Shown in pieces: positions 38,618 through 47,255 of a stretch of 64,000 nt of DNA. The stretch is from Streptomyces flaveus (GTDB lineage Bacteria; Actinomycetota; Actinomycetes; Streptomycetales; Streptomycetaceae). The notes beneath the pieces are model-generated. The model made no database searches. It saw nothing but the letters and a program-made list of their open reading frames with translations, and was not told the origin of the DNA. Numbering within the stretch: the first letter of the stretch is position 1; each line of letters starts with the position of its first letter. A program made the translations under genes and the position numbers. The stretch lies in the NCBI RefSeq assembly GCF_014647675.1, contig NZ_BMPQ01000003.1:1-64000 (forward strand), read 5' to 3'.

Positions 38618-38851
38618 ATGGGTGATCGCTGGCACATCGAGGTCGACCGCTCGGTCTGCATCGGCTCGTCCCAGTGCGTCAACCAGGCACCCCACGCCTT
38701 CCACCTCGACTCCGCCCGCCAGTCCCACCCCCTGGACCCGGACACGGACGCCAACGAGAAGGTCCTGGAGGCGGCGGAGGGCTGCCCGGTGGAGGCGATC
38801 ATGATCAGCCTGGTGGGCTCGGGGGAGCCGGTGTTTCCGCCGGAGGAGTAG
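38618..38851 (+). CDS. [3Fe-4S] P450-type ferredoxin
   Basis: A 77-residue acidic ferredoxin. Three cluster cysteines are visible: Cys14 and Cys20 in VCIGSSQCV and Cys56 in EGCPVEAI. The residue two after Cys14 is Gly-Ser, not a fourth Cys, so a 3Fe-4S cluster is expected, as in actinobacterial P450 redox partners. It starts 3 bases after the aldehyde dehydrogenase and is co-transcribed with it. It is the likely electron donor for the CYP125-type enzyme, which has no ferredoxin of its own nearby. Confidence 0.92.
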   Translation: MGDRWHIEVDRSVCIGSSQCVNQAPHAFHLDSARQSHPLDPDTDANEKVLEAAEGCPVEAIMISLVGSGEPVFPPEE

Positions 38852-38877
38852 CAGTCCTGCGCCTCGGTGGGCTCCGC

Positions 38878-39582
38878 TCAGTCGGAGGGTGACGTCAGGT
38901 CGATCAGGCGGCACACCGTCTCGATGTCGATCTTGACCTGGGCGATGGAGGCGCGGCCCGAGAGCCAGGTGATGAGGGCCGAGTGCCAGGTGTGGCCGAT
39001 CACGCGGACCGCGGAGAGCTGGTCGGGGGTGGGGTCGTCCAGGCCCATGGCGTCCAGGATGATCATGGTGGTCTGGCGGGAGACCTGGTCCACCTCCGGG
39101 CTGACGCTGCGGTCCGCGAACGTCAGGGCGCGGACCATGGCGTCGGCGAGGTGCGGCTCGCGCTGGAGGGCGCGGAAGGCGCGCATCAGGGTCTCGGCGA
39201 CGCGTTCCGCCGCCGTGTCGCCGGCCGGGGGCTTCTTGCGGAGGGTGCCGTGCATGTGGGCGAGCTGGTCCTGCATCGTGGCGACCAGCAGGTGGATCTT
39301 CGACGGGAAGTAGCGGTAGAGAGTGCCCAAGGCGACCTGCGAGGACTCCGCGACCTCGCGCATCTGCACCGCGTCGAAACCGCCCCGGCTGGCCAGCTGC
39401 GCGCTCGCGTGCAGGATGCGCCGCCGCCGCGCCTCCTGCCGCTCGGTGAGCGGCGGCGAGTCCGACTGGACCGTTCGTACCGCCGAACTCGTCGTCGCTT
39501 GCGCGCTCTTCGGCTGCGCGGTCTTCGGTTGTGCGTTCTTCGGCAGCGCAGTCTTCGCCGGTGGGTTGGCTTCCGCTGGCAT
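38878..39582 (-). CDS. kstR: KstR-type TetR repressor
   Basis: A 234-residue TetR protein. The helix-turn-helix (about 58-95) reads ASRGGFDAVQMREVAESSQV, then ALGTLYRYFPSKIHLLVATM. It closely matches recalled mycobacterial KstR, and the ligand domain keeps MVRALTFADRSVSPEVDQV and VIGHTWHSALITWLSGRAS. KstR represses sterol catabolism and is released by steroid acyl-CoA thioesters. The first 30 residues are an odd Lys/Pro/Ala/Gln repeat (AQPKTAQPKSAQ), not part of the fold. A perfect KstR box lies 153 bases upstream, shared with the divergent glycosyltransferase operon. Confidence 0.85.
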   Translation of the reverse strand: MPAEANPPAKTALPKNAQPKTAQPKSAQATTSSAVRTVQSDSPPLTERQEARRRRILHASAQLASRGGFDAVQMREVAESSQVALGTLYRYFPSKIHLLVATMQDQLAHMHGTLRKKPPAGDTAAERVAETLMRAFRALQREPHLADAMVRALTFADRSVSPEVDQVSRQTTMIILDAMGLDDPTPDQLSAVRVIGHTWHSALITWLSGRASIAQVKIDIETVCRLIDLTSPSD

Positions 39583-39734
39583 GTGTCCCGTTCCGTGACG
39601 TTCGTGCAGAGGGTCGGTGGGGGGTGGGGTGAGCGACAGCAGATTAGGGCCTCGTCGTGGCGTGAATCACCCCATCCACCGCTCACAGGAGGACTACCTG
39701 CCGGTAGATTCAGTGCTCCCTGAACGATCAACTC

Positions 39735-39748
39735 TGAAACTTGTTCTA
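39735..39748. promoter_or_regulatory. Perfect KstR box, kstR/glycosyltransferase intergenic
   Basis: TGAAACTTGTTCTA fits TnnAACnnGTTnnA at every fixed position. It lies 153 bases from the kstR start and 55 bases from the glycosyltransferase start, so it may serve autoregulation and operon control. Confidence 0.75.
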
Positions 39749-39802
39749 GATTACCGTCCCGAAGTAATCTCGCGGGAAACTGCTGGAAGAAAGGGGCCCG
39801 GA

Positions 39803-41230
39803 GTGACCGCTGAGGCCAGGGAGGCGGGTCCCGAGGAGGGCTCGGCCGCCGACGGCGACCGACCGTTGCGCATCGCGCTCCTCACCTACAAAGGGAACCC
39901 GTTCTGCGGCGGCCAGGGCGTCTACGTACGGCACCTCTCGCGCGAGCTCGCCCGCCTCGGTCACCGGATCGAGGTCATCGGCGCCCAGCCGTACCCCGTA
40001 CTCGACGCGGACGTACTCGACGCGGGTGAGGGCCCGGGCAGGCTCTCCCTCACCGAGCTGCCCAGCCTCGACCTGTACCGCCCCGAGGACCCCTTTCGCA
40101 CCCCGAAGCCCGGCGAGTTCCGCGACTGGATCGACGCCCTCGAGGTCGGCACGATGTGGACCGGCGGCTTCCCCGAGCCGCTGACCTTCTCGCTGCGCGC
40201 CCGGCGCCATCTCCGCGCCCGCCGCGGCGAGTTCGACATCGTGCACGACAACCAGACACTTGGCTACGGCCTGTTGGGCGACATCGGCGCGCCGCTCGTC
40301 ACGACGATCCACCACCCCATCACCGTGGACCGCCAGTTGGAGCTGGACGCGGCGAACGGCTGGCGCGAGCGGGCCTCCAAACGCCGCTGGTACGCCTTCA
40401 CCCGCATGCAGAAGCGCGTCGCGCGCCGCCTCCCGTCCGTCCTCACCGTCTCCGGTACGTCACGCCAGGAGATCGTCGACCAGCTCGGCGTACGCGACGA
40501 ACGTATCCACGTCGTGCACATCGGCGCCGACACCGACCTCTTCTCGCCGGATCCGTCCGTGCCGCAGGTGCCGGGGCGGATCGTCACGACCTCCAGTGCG
40601 GACGTGCCGCTGAAGGGACTCGTCTTCCTCGTCGAGGCGCTCGCGAAGGTGCGCACCGAGCACCCCGCCGCCCACCTCGTCGTCGTCGGCAGGCGTGCCG
40701 AGGACGGACCGGTCGCCCAGGCCATCGAGCGGTACGGGCTCGAAGGCGCCGTCGAGTTCGTGAAGGGGATCTCGGACGAGGAACTGGTCGACCTCGTACG
40801 GTCCGCCGAGGCCGCCTGCGTGCCCTCCCTGTACGAGGGCTTCTCGCTGCCCGCCGCGGAGGCGATGGCGACGGGCACGCCGCTCGTCGCCACCACCGGC
40901 GGAGCCATCCCGGAGGTCGCCGGACCTGACGGCAAGACCTGCCTGGCCGTCCCGCCGGGCGATCCCGGGGCGCTGGCCGCCTCCCTGAGCAGGCTCCTCT
41001 CGGATCCCTCGCTGCGTGCGCGGCTCGGAACCGCCGGGCGTGCGCGGGTCCTTGAGCGGTTCACCTGGGCGCGGGCGGCCGAGGGAACGGTGGCGCGGTA
41101 CCGCGAGGCGATCGCCGACGCCGGGGCAGCCCCGCGGCCCGCCGCCGTAAGCGCTGTTGAAGCCGCAGCCGTCGAAGAAGCAGCCGCAGAAGTAGTCGTA
41201 ACCGATCGCGAAAGCAGGGCCACGTGCTGA
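39803..41230 (+). CDS. GT4-family glycosyltransferase
   Basis: A 475-residue GT-B enzyme. The N-domain begins LRIALLTYKGNPFCGGQGVY with the GGxGxY acceptor loop. The C-domain has SADVPLKGLVFLVEALAKVR and the retaining-enzyme E-x7-E motif in SLYEGFSLPAAEAMATGTPL, then GGAIPEVAGPDG. About 45 extra C-terminal residues are Ala/Val/Glu-rich. The sugar donor and acceptor are unknown. Start GTG 39803 has AAGGGG upstream. Its last 7 bases overlap the methyltransferase gene, the first of a three-gene coupled operon. Confidence 0.88.
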   Translation: MTAEAREAGPEEGSAADGDRPLRIALLTYKGNPFCGGQGVYVRHLSRELARLGHRIEVIGAQPYPVLDADVLDAGEGPGRLSLTELPSLDLYRPEDPFRTPKPGEFRDWIDALEVGTMWTGGFPEPLTFSLRARRHLRARRGEFDIVHDNQTLGYGLLGDIGAPLVTTIHHPITVDRQLELDAANGWRERASKRRWYAFTRMQKRVARRLPSVLTVSGTSRQEIVDQLGVRDERIHVVHIGADTDLFSPDPSVPQVPGRIVTTSSADVPLKGLVFLVEALAKVRTEHPAAHLVVVGRRAEDGPVAQAIERYGLEGAVEFVKGISDEELVDLVRSAEAACVPSLYEGFSLPAAEAMATGTPLVATTGGAIPEVAGPDGKTCLAVPPGDPGALAASLSRLLSDPSLRARLGTAGRARVLERFTWARAAEGTVARYREAIADAGAAPRPAAVSAVEAAAVEEAAAEVVVTDRESRATC

Positions 41231-41982
41231 CCGTCGACTTCTCCCGGTTCCCGCTCGCCCCGGGCGACCGCGTACTGGACCTCGGGTGCGGAGCCGGCCG
41301 GCACGCCTTCGAGTGCTACCGGCGCGGGGCGCACGTCGTGGCGCTGGACCAGAACGGCGAGGAGATCCGCGAGGTCGCCACATGGTTCGCCGCGATGAAG
41401 GAGGCGGGGGAGGCGCCGGAGGGCGCGAGCGCCGTCGCCATGGAGGGCAACGCGCTTCAACTCCCGTTCCCCGACGAGTCGTTCGACGTCGTGATCATCT
41501 CCGAGGTCATGGAGCACATACCCGATGACAAGGGCGTGCTCGCGGAGATGGTGCGCGTGCTGAAGCCGGGCGGGCGGATCGCCGTCACGGTCCCGCGTTA
41601 CGGGCCCGAGAAGGTGTGCTGGGCGCTGTCCGACGCGTATCACGAGGTCGAGGGCGGACACATCCGCATCTACAAGGCCGACCAACTGCTCGGCAGAATG
41701 CGCGAGGCGGGGCTGAAGCCGTACGGCACGCATCACGCCCACGCGCTGCACTCGCCGTACTGGTGGCTGAAGTGCGCGTTCGGCGTCGACAACGACAAGG
41801 CGCTGCCGGTGCGGGCGTATCACAAGCTTCTGGTCTGGGACATCATGAAGAAGCCGCTGGCCACGCGGGTCGCCGAGCAGGCGCTGAACCCGCTGATGGG
41901 CAAGAGCTTCGTGGCGTACGCGACCAAGCCGCATCTGCCGGTCGAGGCCGCTTCGACCGACGCCTCGGTGGACGCTTCGTGA
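41224..41982 (+). CDS. Class I SAM-dependent methyltransferase
   Basis: A 252-residue methyltransferase. Motif I is RVLDLGCGAGRHAFE (about 18-32). HVVALDQNGEEIREV is the ribose-binding acidic strand, NALQLPFPDESFDVVIISEV is motif II, and EMVRVLKPGGRIAVTVPR is motif III. The C-terminal part has aromatic and basic residues (HHAHALHSPYWWLKCAFGVD). The substrate is probably made by the glycosyltransferase upstream; no more can be said. Start GTG 41224 and a GTGA overlap at the end show tight coupling on both sides. Confidence 0.9.
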   Translation: MLTVDFSRFPLAPGDRVLDLGCGAGRHAFECYRRGAHVVALDQNGEEIREVATWFAAMKEAGEAPEGASAVAMEGNALQLPFPDESFDVVIISEVMEHIPDDKGVLAEMVRVLKPGGRIAVTVPRYGPEKVCWALSDAYHEVEGGHIRIYKADQLLGRMREAGLKPYGTHHAHALHSPYWWLKCAFGVDNDKALPVRAYHKLLVWDIMKKPLATRVAEQALNPLMGKSFVAYATKPHLPVEAASTDASVDAS

Positions 41983-43049
41983 CGACGCCCCGTACAGAAC
42001 ACCTCGTCCTGACCGGGGTGCTCACCGCGGAGCAGGCCGCCCAGACGGTGCGGGGCATGCTCGCCGTGCAGCGAGCGGACGGCGCCATACCGTGGTTCCG
42101 CGGGCACCACCTCGACCCGTGGGACCACACCGAGGCCGCGATGGCGCTGGACGCGGCGGGCGAGCACGAGGCCGCCGAGCGGGCGTACGACTGGCTGGCC
42201 CGGCATCAGAACGAGGACGGTTCCTGGTACGCGGCGTACGCCGACGGGGACGCCGCCGACGTCACCGACCGCGGCCGGGAGACCAACTTCTGCGCGTACG
42301 TCGCCGTCGGCGTCTGGCACCACTACCTGGCGACCGGCGACGACACCTTCCTGGACCGGATGTGGCCCACCGTCTACTCGGCCATGGAGTTCGTCCTGCG
42401 ACTCCAGCTGCCGGGCGGGCAGATCAGCTGGCGGTGCGAGGACGACGGGAGCGGAGCCGACGATGCGCTGCTGACCGGGAGTTCGTCCGTCCACCACGCC
42501 CTGCGCTGCGCGCTCGCGATCGCCGAGGAGCGGGAAGAGGCGCAGCCGGACTGGGAGTTGGCGGTGGGGGCGCTGCGGCATGCGATACGGCGGCATCCCG
42601 AGCGGTTCCTCGACAAGAGCCGCTACTCCATGGACTGGTACTACCCCGTGCTGGGCGGAGCGCTCACCGGGGCCGAGGCGAAGGAACGCATCGAGCGGGA
42701 CTGGGATCGCTTCGTGGTGCCGGAAGCCGGCGTACGGTGCGTCGTCCCCAACCCGTGGGTGACGGGCGGCGAGTCCGCCGAACTCGCCCTGGCGCTCTGG
42801 GTCGTGGGCGAGTCCGACCGGGCCCTGGAGATCCTCCAGTCCATCCAGCACCTGCGCGACCCGAAGACCGGCCTGTACTGGACGGGCTACGTCTTCGAGG
42901 ACGGGGCGGTCTGGCCCGAGGAGCTGACGGCCTGGACGGCGGGCTCGCTGCTGCTCGCCGTGGCCGCACTGGGTGGGGACGAGGCGACGTGCGCGGTGTT
43001 CAGCGGGGAGCGGCTGCCGTGGGGGCTGGACGCCGACTGTTGCTCGTAA
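41979..43049 (+). CDS. Prenyltransferase/squalene-cyclase-like alpha-barrel protein
   Basis: A 356-residue soluble protein of helical hairpin repeats. Repeats include VRGMLAVQRADGAIPWFRG, AYDWLARHQNEDGSWYAAY, WPTVYSAMEFVLRLQLPGGQ and IQHLRDPKTGLYWTGY. They carry the QxxxGxW-like pattern of terpenoid-cyclase and (alpha/alpha)6 glycan enzymes. DPWDHTEAAMAL and DYYPVLGG-like acidic aromatic patches could be an active site. It may be a cyclase, a prenyl-binding scaffold or a glycoside hydrolase-like enzyme. Being last in a glycosyltransferase-methyltransferase operon, it probably handles the same glycoconjugate. Confidence 0.75.
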   Translation: MTTPRTEHLVLTGVLTAEQAAQTVRGMLAVQRADGAIPWFRGHHLDPWDHTEAAMALDAAGEHEAAERAYDWLARHQNEDGSWYAAYADGDAADVTDRGRETNFCAYVAVGVWHHYLATGDDTFLDRMWPTVYSAMEFVLRLQLPGGQISWRCEDDGSGADDALLTGSSSVHHALRCALAIAEEREEAQPDWELAVGALRHAIRRHPERFLDKSRYSMDWYYPVLGGALTGAEAKERIERDWDRFVVPEAGVRCVVPNPWVTGGESAELALALWVVGESDRALEILQSIQHLRDPKTGLYWTGYVFEDGAVWPEELTAWTAGSLLLAVAALGGDEATCAVFSGERLPWGLDADCCS

Positions 43050-43053
43050 CGCC

Positions 43054-43350
43054 TCAGTGATGGCGGTACATGCGGTTGGCGATCACGTGACCCACGAAGA
43101 GGTACACGATGGCGGCCAGCCCGTACCCGGCGACGACCCGGGCCCAGTCCTCGTCGAAGGTGAACAGGTCGTAGGACCAGCCGGCGAGCCAGCGGGCCGC
43201 ATCCTGGATGAACTGCACGAAGTCGTTCGCTCGGTTCGCGTCCAGTAGGTACATCAGGATCCACAGGCCGAGGATCGCCGCCATGATGTCGGCGACGATC
43301 GCGATGGCTCTGCCTGCCTGGTTGCTGCGAGATCGAGAGGGCATGCTCAT
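43054..43350 (-). CDS. Small two-span membrane protein
   Basis: A 98-residue protein. A basic N-terminus (SRSRSNQAGR) precedes span 1 (AIAIVADIMAAILGLWILMYLL). A loop of about 30 residues (NDFVQFIQDAARWLAGWSYD) and span 2 (VVAGYGLAAIVYLFVGHVIA) follow. It ends with basic His-rich residues. It is convergent with the prenyltransferase-like gene, with only 4 bases between stops. The function is unknown. Confidence 0.72.
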   Translation of the reverse strand: MSMPSRSRSNQAGRAIAIVADIMAAILGLWILMYLLDANRANDFVQFIQDAARWLAGWSYDLFTFDEDWARVVAGYGLAAIVYLFVGHVIANRMYRHH

Positions 43351-43399
43351 CGATTGCCCCTTGAATTCTGAATGAAACCGCCCAGGGGTTCGATTCGCC

Positions 43400-44419
43400 T
43401 TACGTCGAGGCCTCGTTGAGCTCCGCCAGGACTTGGAGGGTGTGACGGTCGGGGGACAGGACCAGCAGGTCGGTCACCGGGCCCTTGCGCCACAACTCCA
43501 GGCGTTCCGCGATCCGTTCGCGGGGACCGACCAGGGAGATCTCGTCCGCGAAGGCGTCCGGTACGGCGAGGACCGCCTCCTCCCGGCGGCCCTCCAGGAA
43601 CAGGCGCTGGATCCGCCGCGCCTCCTCCTCATATCCCATACGCGCCATCAGGTCGGCGTGGAAGTTGTGCTTTGCGTGGCCCATGCCGCCGATGTAGAAG
43701 CCGAGCATCGTCTTTACGGGGAGCAGGCCTTCCGACACGTCGTCGCAGACTCTGGCCTGGGCCATGGGGGCGATCAGGAAGTCGTCGCGTACGTCCGTCA
43801 GGGACGCCTCGTACACGTCGGGGCGCAGGGGAGACCAGTACAACGGGAGCCAGCCGTCCGCGATCCGAGTCGTCTGCGCGATGTTCTTCGGGCCCTCCGC
43901 GCCCAGGAGGATGGGGAGTTCGGGGCGCAGGGGGTGGGTGATGGGCTTGAGGGGTTTGCCCAGGCCTGTGGCGTCCGGGCCTTGGTACGGGTGGGTGTGA
44001 AAGCGGCCGTTCAGCTCAACGGGGGCCTCGCGGCTCAGGACTTGGCGTACGACATCGACGTACTCCCGCGTCGCTGTGAGCGGTGACTTCGGGAACGGGC
44101 GGCCGTACCAGCCCTCCACGACCTGCGGGCCCGAAAGGCCGAGGCCGAGCATCATGCGGCCGCCCGAGAGGTGGTCGAGGGTGAGCGCGTGCATGGCGGT
44201 CGTCGTGGGGGAGCGGGCGGCCATCTGCGCCACGGCCGTGCCCAGTTTGATACGGGACGTGTGCGCCGCGAGCCAGGTCAGCGGGGTGAAGACGTCGGAG
44301 CCCCAGGACTCGGCGGTCCACACGGAGTCGTAGCCGAGGCGTTCCGCCTCCTGCGCCAGCGGGACGTGGTCCGGGTTGGGGCCGCGTCCCCAGTAGCCGA
44401 GTGCGAGGCCGAGTCGCAT
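43400..44419 (-). CDS. Rv3520c-type LLM F420-dependent oxidoreductase
   Basis: A 339-residue luciferase-like TIM-barrel protein. GLALGYWGRGPN opens it. VWTAESWGSDVFTPLTWLAA, IKLGTAVAQMAARSPTTTAM, LTLDHLSGGRMMLGLG, SGPQVVEGWYGRPFPK and PELPILLGAEGPKNIA agree with recalled M. tuberculosis Rv3520c. That gene sits in the cholesterol catabolic locus and has an unproven reductive or oxidative step. AAAGGGG precedes the ATG, and a CTGAC/GTCAG palindrome overlaps the promoter. The same palindrome precedes the FadE34-type gene. Confidence 0.87.
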   Translation of the reverse strand: MRLGLALGYWGRGPNPDHVPLAQEAERLGYDSVWTAESWGSDVFTPLTWLAAHTSRIKLGTAVAQMAARSPTTTAMHALTLDHLSGGRMMLGLGLSGPQVVEGWYGRPFPKSPLTATREYVDVVRQVLSREAPVELNGRFHTHPYQGPDATGLGKPLKPITHPLRPELPILLGAEGPKNIAQTTRIADGWLPLYWSPLRPDVYEASLTDVRDDFLIAPMAQARVCDDVSEGLLPVKTMLGFYIGGMGHAKHNFHADLMARMGYEEEARRIQRLFLEGRREEAVLAVPDAFADEISLVGPRERIAERLELWRKGPVTDLLVLSPDRHTLQVLAELNEAST

Positions 44420-44431
44420 GTCTGCCCCTTT

Positions 44432-44446
44432 CTGACGGAGCGTCAG
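44432..44446. promoter_or_regulatory. CTGACGGAGCGTCAG palindrome before the F420 oxidoreductase
   Basis: A perfect CTGACG...CGTCAG inverted repeat 13 bases from the start codon. It matches 12 of 15 bases of the site at 49087-49101 and suggests one shared repressor. Confidence 0.65.
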
Positions 44447-44468
44447 CCAAGACGGTGACTGTACGACA

Positions 44469-44500
44469 ACGGCCCCCCGCTCGGAAGAGCGAAGGGCCGT
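44469..44500 (-). terminator. Hairpin terminator after the DUF5336-like gene
   Basis: Outer arms ACGGCCC/GGGCCGT and inner arms CGCTC/GAGCG with a GGAA loop lie 32 bases past the stop of the DUF5336-like gene. Confidence 0.6.
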
Positions 44501-44531
44501 AAGCCGTGAGTCGTGCGCGGGAGCGGGCGGG

Positions 44532-45428
44532 TCAGCCGCGCTGGATTCCGCTGGTGTCCTGCAGTACGCCTCGACGGCCGTCCTGTGTCTGGGCCACCAG
44601 GCCGGGGCCGCGCTGCTCGACGGCCAAGTACCAGGTACCGGGCGCCAGTTCGGCGATCGGCGTCGGCGAGCCGTCCTCCCCGTACAGCGGACGCGGCTGC
44701 GGCACCGCGAACCAGAACGGCGAGAAGTCCGCGGCGGGCGGTTGCTGGTGCTGTGCCTGCGGGGCCTGGGCCTGCTGCGGCTGGGGAGCCTGTGCCTGCT
44801 GCGGATGGGGCTGCTGCTGACCGGGCTGCGGGCCCTGCGCGCCGAACGGCTGCCCCTGCTGCGGCTGACCGGGCTGACCGCCGAACGGCTGGCCCGGCTG
44901 CTGCTGGGCGCCCGGGTAGCCGTAACCGCCCTGCGGCTGGGCGCCGTAGGGCTGGGGGGCGGCAGGCTTGGGGGCGGGGAGGAGGGGGCCCTTCAGCGCG
45001 GGCACCAGCGGAGCTGCGATCGCGGCGGCGGCGAGGATGAGGGCGGCGACCAGGCTGAGGATGAGGCCGGTTCCGGCGCTGATGGTGCTGAGCCCACCGT
45101 TATTGTCGAAGCCGCCGGCCGGGTCGAAGACGTTCCCGAGCGCACTCCATGCGGCGAACACCGTGAAGGCGATGCCGAACTGGCCGAGGTCGAGACCGGC
45201 GACTTTCGGCACCTGCGGCAGGCCATGGGCGACGACGATCAGCGCGGCGCCGATGATGCCGGCCAGGGTGACGCTCATGAGGAGCGGGCCACTGCCCCAG
45301 GCGCTCGGGATGTCGGCGCCTTCGCCGGCCCCTTCGACGGAGTAGATCTCGAGGAACGACGCGATGAACAGCAACACCGCTGCTCCGATCACCACGCCGT
45401 CGCCTCGAGTGAGAGAGCGGATATTCAC
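44532..45428 (-). CDS. DUF5336-like membrane protein with Gln/Pro-rich tail
   Basis: A 298-residue protein. Four spans occupy about 12-30, 48-70, 85-103 and 120-145. A low-complexity stretch of about 95 residues follows, rich in Gln, Pro, Gly and Ala (QQPGQPFGGQPGQPQQGQPF). A folded C-terminal segment reads GTWYLAVEQRGPGLVAQTQDGRRG. The four-span Q/P-tail layout fits actinobacterial DUF5336-type proteins. The end segment may bind a cytoplasmic ligand or partner. The function is unknown. Confidence 0.65.
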   Translation of the reverse strand: MNIRSLTRGDGVVIGAAVLLFIASFLEIYSVEGAGEGADIPSAWGSGPLLMSVTLAGIIGAALIVVAHGLPQVPKVAGLDLGQFGIAFTVFAAWSALGNVFDPAGGFDNNGGLSTISAGTGLILSLVAALILAAAAIAAPLVPALKGPLLPAPKPAAPQPYGAQPQGGYGYPGAQQQPGQPFGGQPGQPQQGQPFGAQGPQPGQQQPHPQQAQAPQPQQAQAPQAQHQQPPAADFSPFWFAVPQPRPLYGEDGSPTPIAELAPGTWYLAVEQRGPGLVAQTQDGRRGVLQDTSGIQRG

Positions 45429-45589
45429 TTCGTGTCCTTCATCAGTCGTCGTCTCGTCTCCGGTGGAGGCGTCGCTGTCACCATGTCGCCGTATGGCCGC
45501 GGTGTGAAGCGCGGGAGTGGCCCCTCATCGTAGGGACGACACTATCGTCCGACCGCGAGGGGTGGGTGTCCGGATCCGTTCGCAGATCA

Positions 45590-46570
45590 TTACCCCCGCA
45601 GGAAACTCACGATTCCCGCAGAGATCCCACGCGCCGCCTTCTGCCTCCACGTGCCGCTGGTCAGCAGTGCCGCGTCCTTGCTGTCGCGCATGTTGCCGCA
45701 CTCGAGGAACACCTTGGGAACCGTTGACAGATTGAGACCGCCGAGATCCGTGCGTACGTCGAGGCCGGTGCCGTCGCCGATGTAGTTCGAGGGTGCGCTG
45801 CCGGTGGCGCTGACGAAGTTGCCGGCGATGCGCTCGCCGAGTTCGCGGGACGGGGCGACGATCGGGCGGGTGTCGGCTTCGCCCTCGTTCACGGCGCCCG
45901 GCAGGATCACGTGGAAGCCGCGGTTTCCGGCGCCCGAGCCGTCCGCGTGGATGGAGACCACGGCGTCCGCCTTCGCCTTGTTGCCGATGCGGGCGCGCTC
46001 GTCGACGCACGGGCCCCAGGGGCGGTCGCCGTCCTGCGTGAACTTGACTGTGGCGCCCTGCTTTTCGAGCAGTGTGCGGATGCGGTGGGAGAGGTCGAGG
46101 GTGAAGCGGGCTTCCGTATAGCCGTCGTTGGTGGACGTACCCGTCGTGTCGCATTCCTTGGAGTTCGTACCGATGTCGACTTGGCGGTTGATCTCGGCGG
46201 TGTGGCGGAAGTTGCCCGGGTTGTGACCCGGGTCGATCACGACGACCTTGCCCTTGAGAGGGCCGGAAGCGGCGGGGCGTGAGGTCGAGGAGTTGGAGGG
46301 GGAGGGGGACTTGCCGGGCTCCTTGGCGTCGGCGTCGTCCGTCCCGGTGGTGGGTGAGGAGGACGTGTCCGATGCGGACGTATCCGGCGACGGCGACGAC
46401 TGCGCCACCGATCCGTCCGAGCCGCCCCCGCCCGAGTCCCCCACCGCCTGCCACACCAGCCACCCCACCAACGCGCCCGGTACGAGCGCGGCAACAGCGA
46501 TGGTCAGGGGTCCGCGCCGGGAACGGCGCGGCGGGCGGGGAGGATCGAAGTCCGGACCTACATACGACAC
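45590..46570 (-). CDS. N-acetylmuramoyl-L-alanine amidase (Amidase_3)
   Basis: A 326-residue cell-wall hydrolase. A cytoplasmic Pro/Arg-rich N-terminus precedes one span (LTIAVAALVPGALVGWLVWQ, about 23-43). A Ser/Thr/Pro linker follows, then the zinc-dependent catalytic domain from about 105. Zinc ligands are in VVVIDPGHNPG, the Glu in FTLDLSHRI-preceding TEARF, and the His in AVVSIHADGSG; the catalytic Glu is in FLECGNMRDSKDAALL. It cleaves the stem peptide from muramic acid. GTG 46570 with AAGG upstream is preferred to GTG 46579. Confidence 0.9.
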   Translation of the reverse strand: MSYVGPDFDPPRPPRRSRRGPLTIAVAALVPGALVGWLVWQAVGDSGGGGSDGSVAQSSPSPDTSASDTSSSPTTGTDDADAKEPGKSPSPSNSSTSRPAASGPLKGKVVVIDPGHNPGNFRHTAEINRQVDIGTNSKECDTTGTSTNDGYTEARFTLDLSHRIRTLLEKQGATVKFTQDGDRPWGPCVDERARIGNKAKADAVVSIHADGSGAGNRGFHVILPGAVNEGEADTRPIVAPSRELGERIAGNFVSATGSAPSNYIGDGTGLDVRTDLGGLNLSTVPKVFLECGNMRDSKDAALLTSGTWRQKAARGISAGIVSFLRG

Positions 46571-46604
46571 GGCAGCCACCTTACGGGGCTGCCGCCGGGC
46601 GCCG

Positions 46605-47255
46605 TCAGATCCCCGTGCTCGTCCGCCGGAGGACCCGCAGCGAGTCGGTGGCCGAGACCTCGGTGAATGCGCCGGAGGCGAGGGCGCGGAGGTACACGCG
46701 GTACGGGGCCTGGCCGGTGAACTCGTCCTCCGGGTCGGGGAAGACGTCGTGGATCAGGAGGAGGCCGCCCTCGGCGAGGTGCGGGGCCCAGCCCTCGTAG
46801 TCAGCGGTCGCGTGTTCGTCGGTGTGGCCGCCGTCGATGAAGACGAGGCCGAGGGGTGTTCGCCAGAAGGCCGCGATCTGGGGTGAGCGGCCGACCATCG
46901 CGACCACGTGGTCCTCCAGGCCGGCCTTGTGGAGGGTGCGGCGGAAGGTGGGGAGCGTGTCCATCCGGCCGAGTTCCGGGTCGACCGTCTCCGGGTCGTG
47001 GTACTCCCAGCCGGGCTGCTGCTCCTCGCTGCCGCGGTGGTGGTCGATGGTGATCGCGGTGACGCCGGTCTCGCGGGCGGCGGCTGCGAGCAGGATGGTG
47101 GAGCGTCCGCAGTACGTGCCGACTTCCAGGAGGGGGAGGCCGAGTGTGCCCGCTTCTGCTGCGGCGGCGTACAGAGCGAGGCCCTCGCGGGTGGGCATGA
47201 AGCCCTTGGCCCGCTCGAAGGCGGCGAGGGTCTCGGGCTTGGGGGCCGCGGGCAT
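46605..47255 (-). CDS. Class I SAM-dependent methyltransferase (Methyltransf_24)
   Basis: A 216-residue methyltransferase. Motif I is LPLLEVGTYCGRSTILLAAA (about 40-59). AITIDHHRGSEEQQPG carries the ribose-binding Asp. GLVFIDGGHTDEHATADYEG is the later catalytic/metal region, then LLLIHDVFPDP. This FIDGGH form is typical of methyltransferases acting on sugars or lipopeptides. AGGAGG lies 5 bases before the ATG. It is 34 bases upstream of the amidase gene, so the two are probably co-transcribed. Confidence 0.87.
   Translation of the reverse strand: MPAAPKPETLAAFERAKGFMPTREGLALYAAAAEAGTLGLPLLEVGTYCGRSTILLAAAARETGVTAITIDHHRGSEEQQPGWEYHDPETVDPELGRMDTLPTFRRTLHKAGLEDHVVAMVGRSPQIAAFWRTPLGLVFIDGGHTDEHATADYEGWAPHLAEGGLLLIHDVFPDPEDEFTGQAPYRVYLRALASGAFTEVSATDSLRVLRRTSTGI

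Noticed and set aside
45534..45550. GGACGA/TCGTCC hairpin as terminator of the amidase gene
   Set aside because: A six-base stem without a T-run is too weak to support a call.
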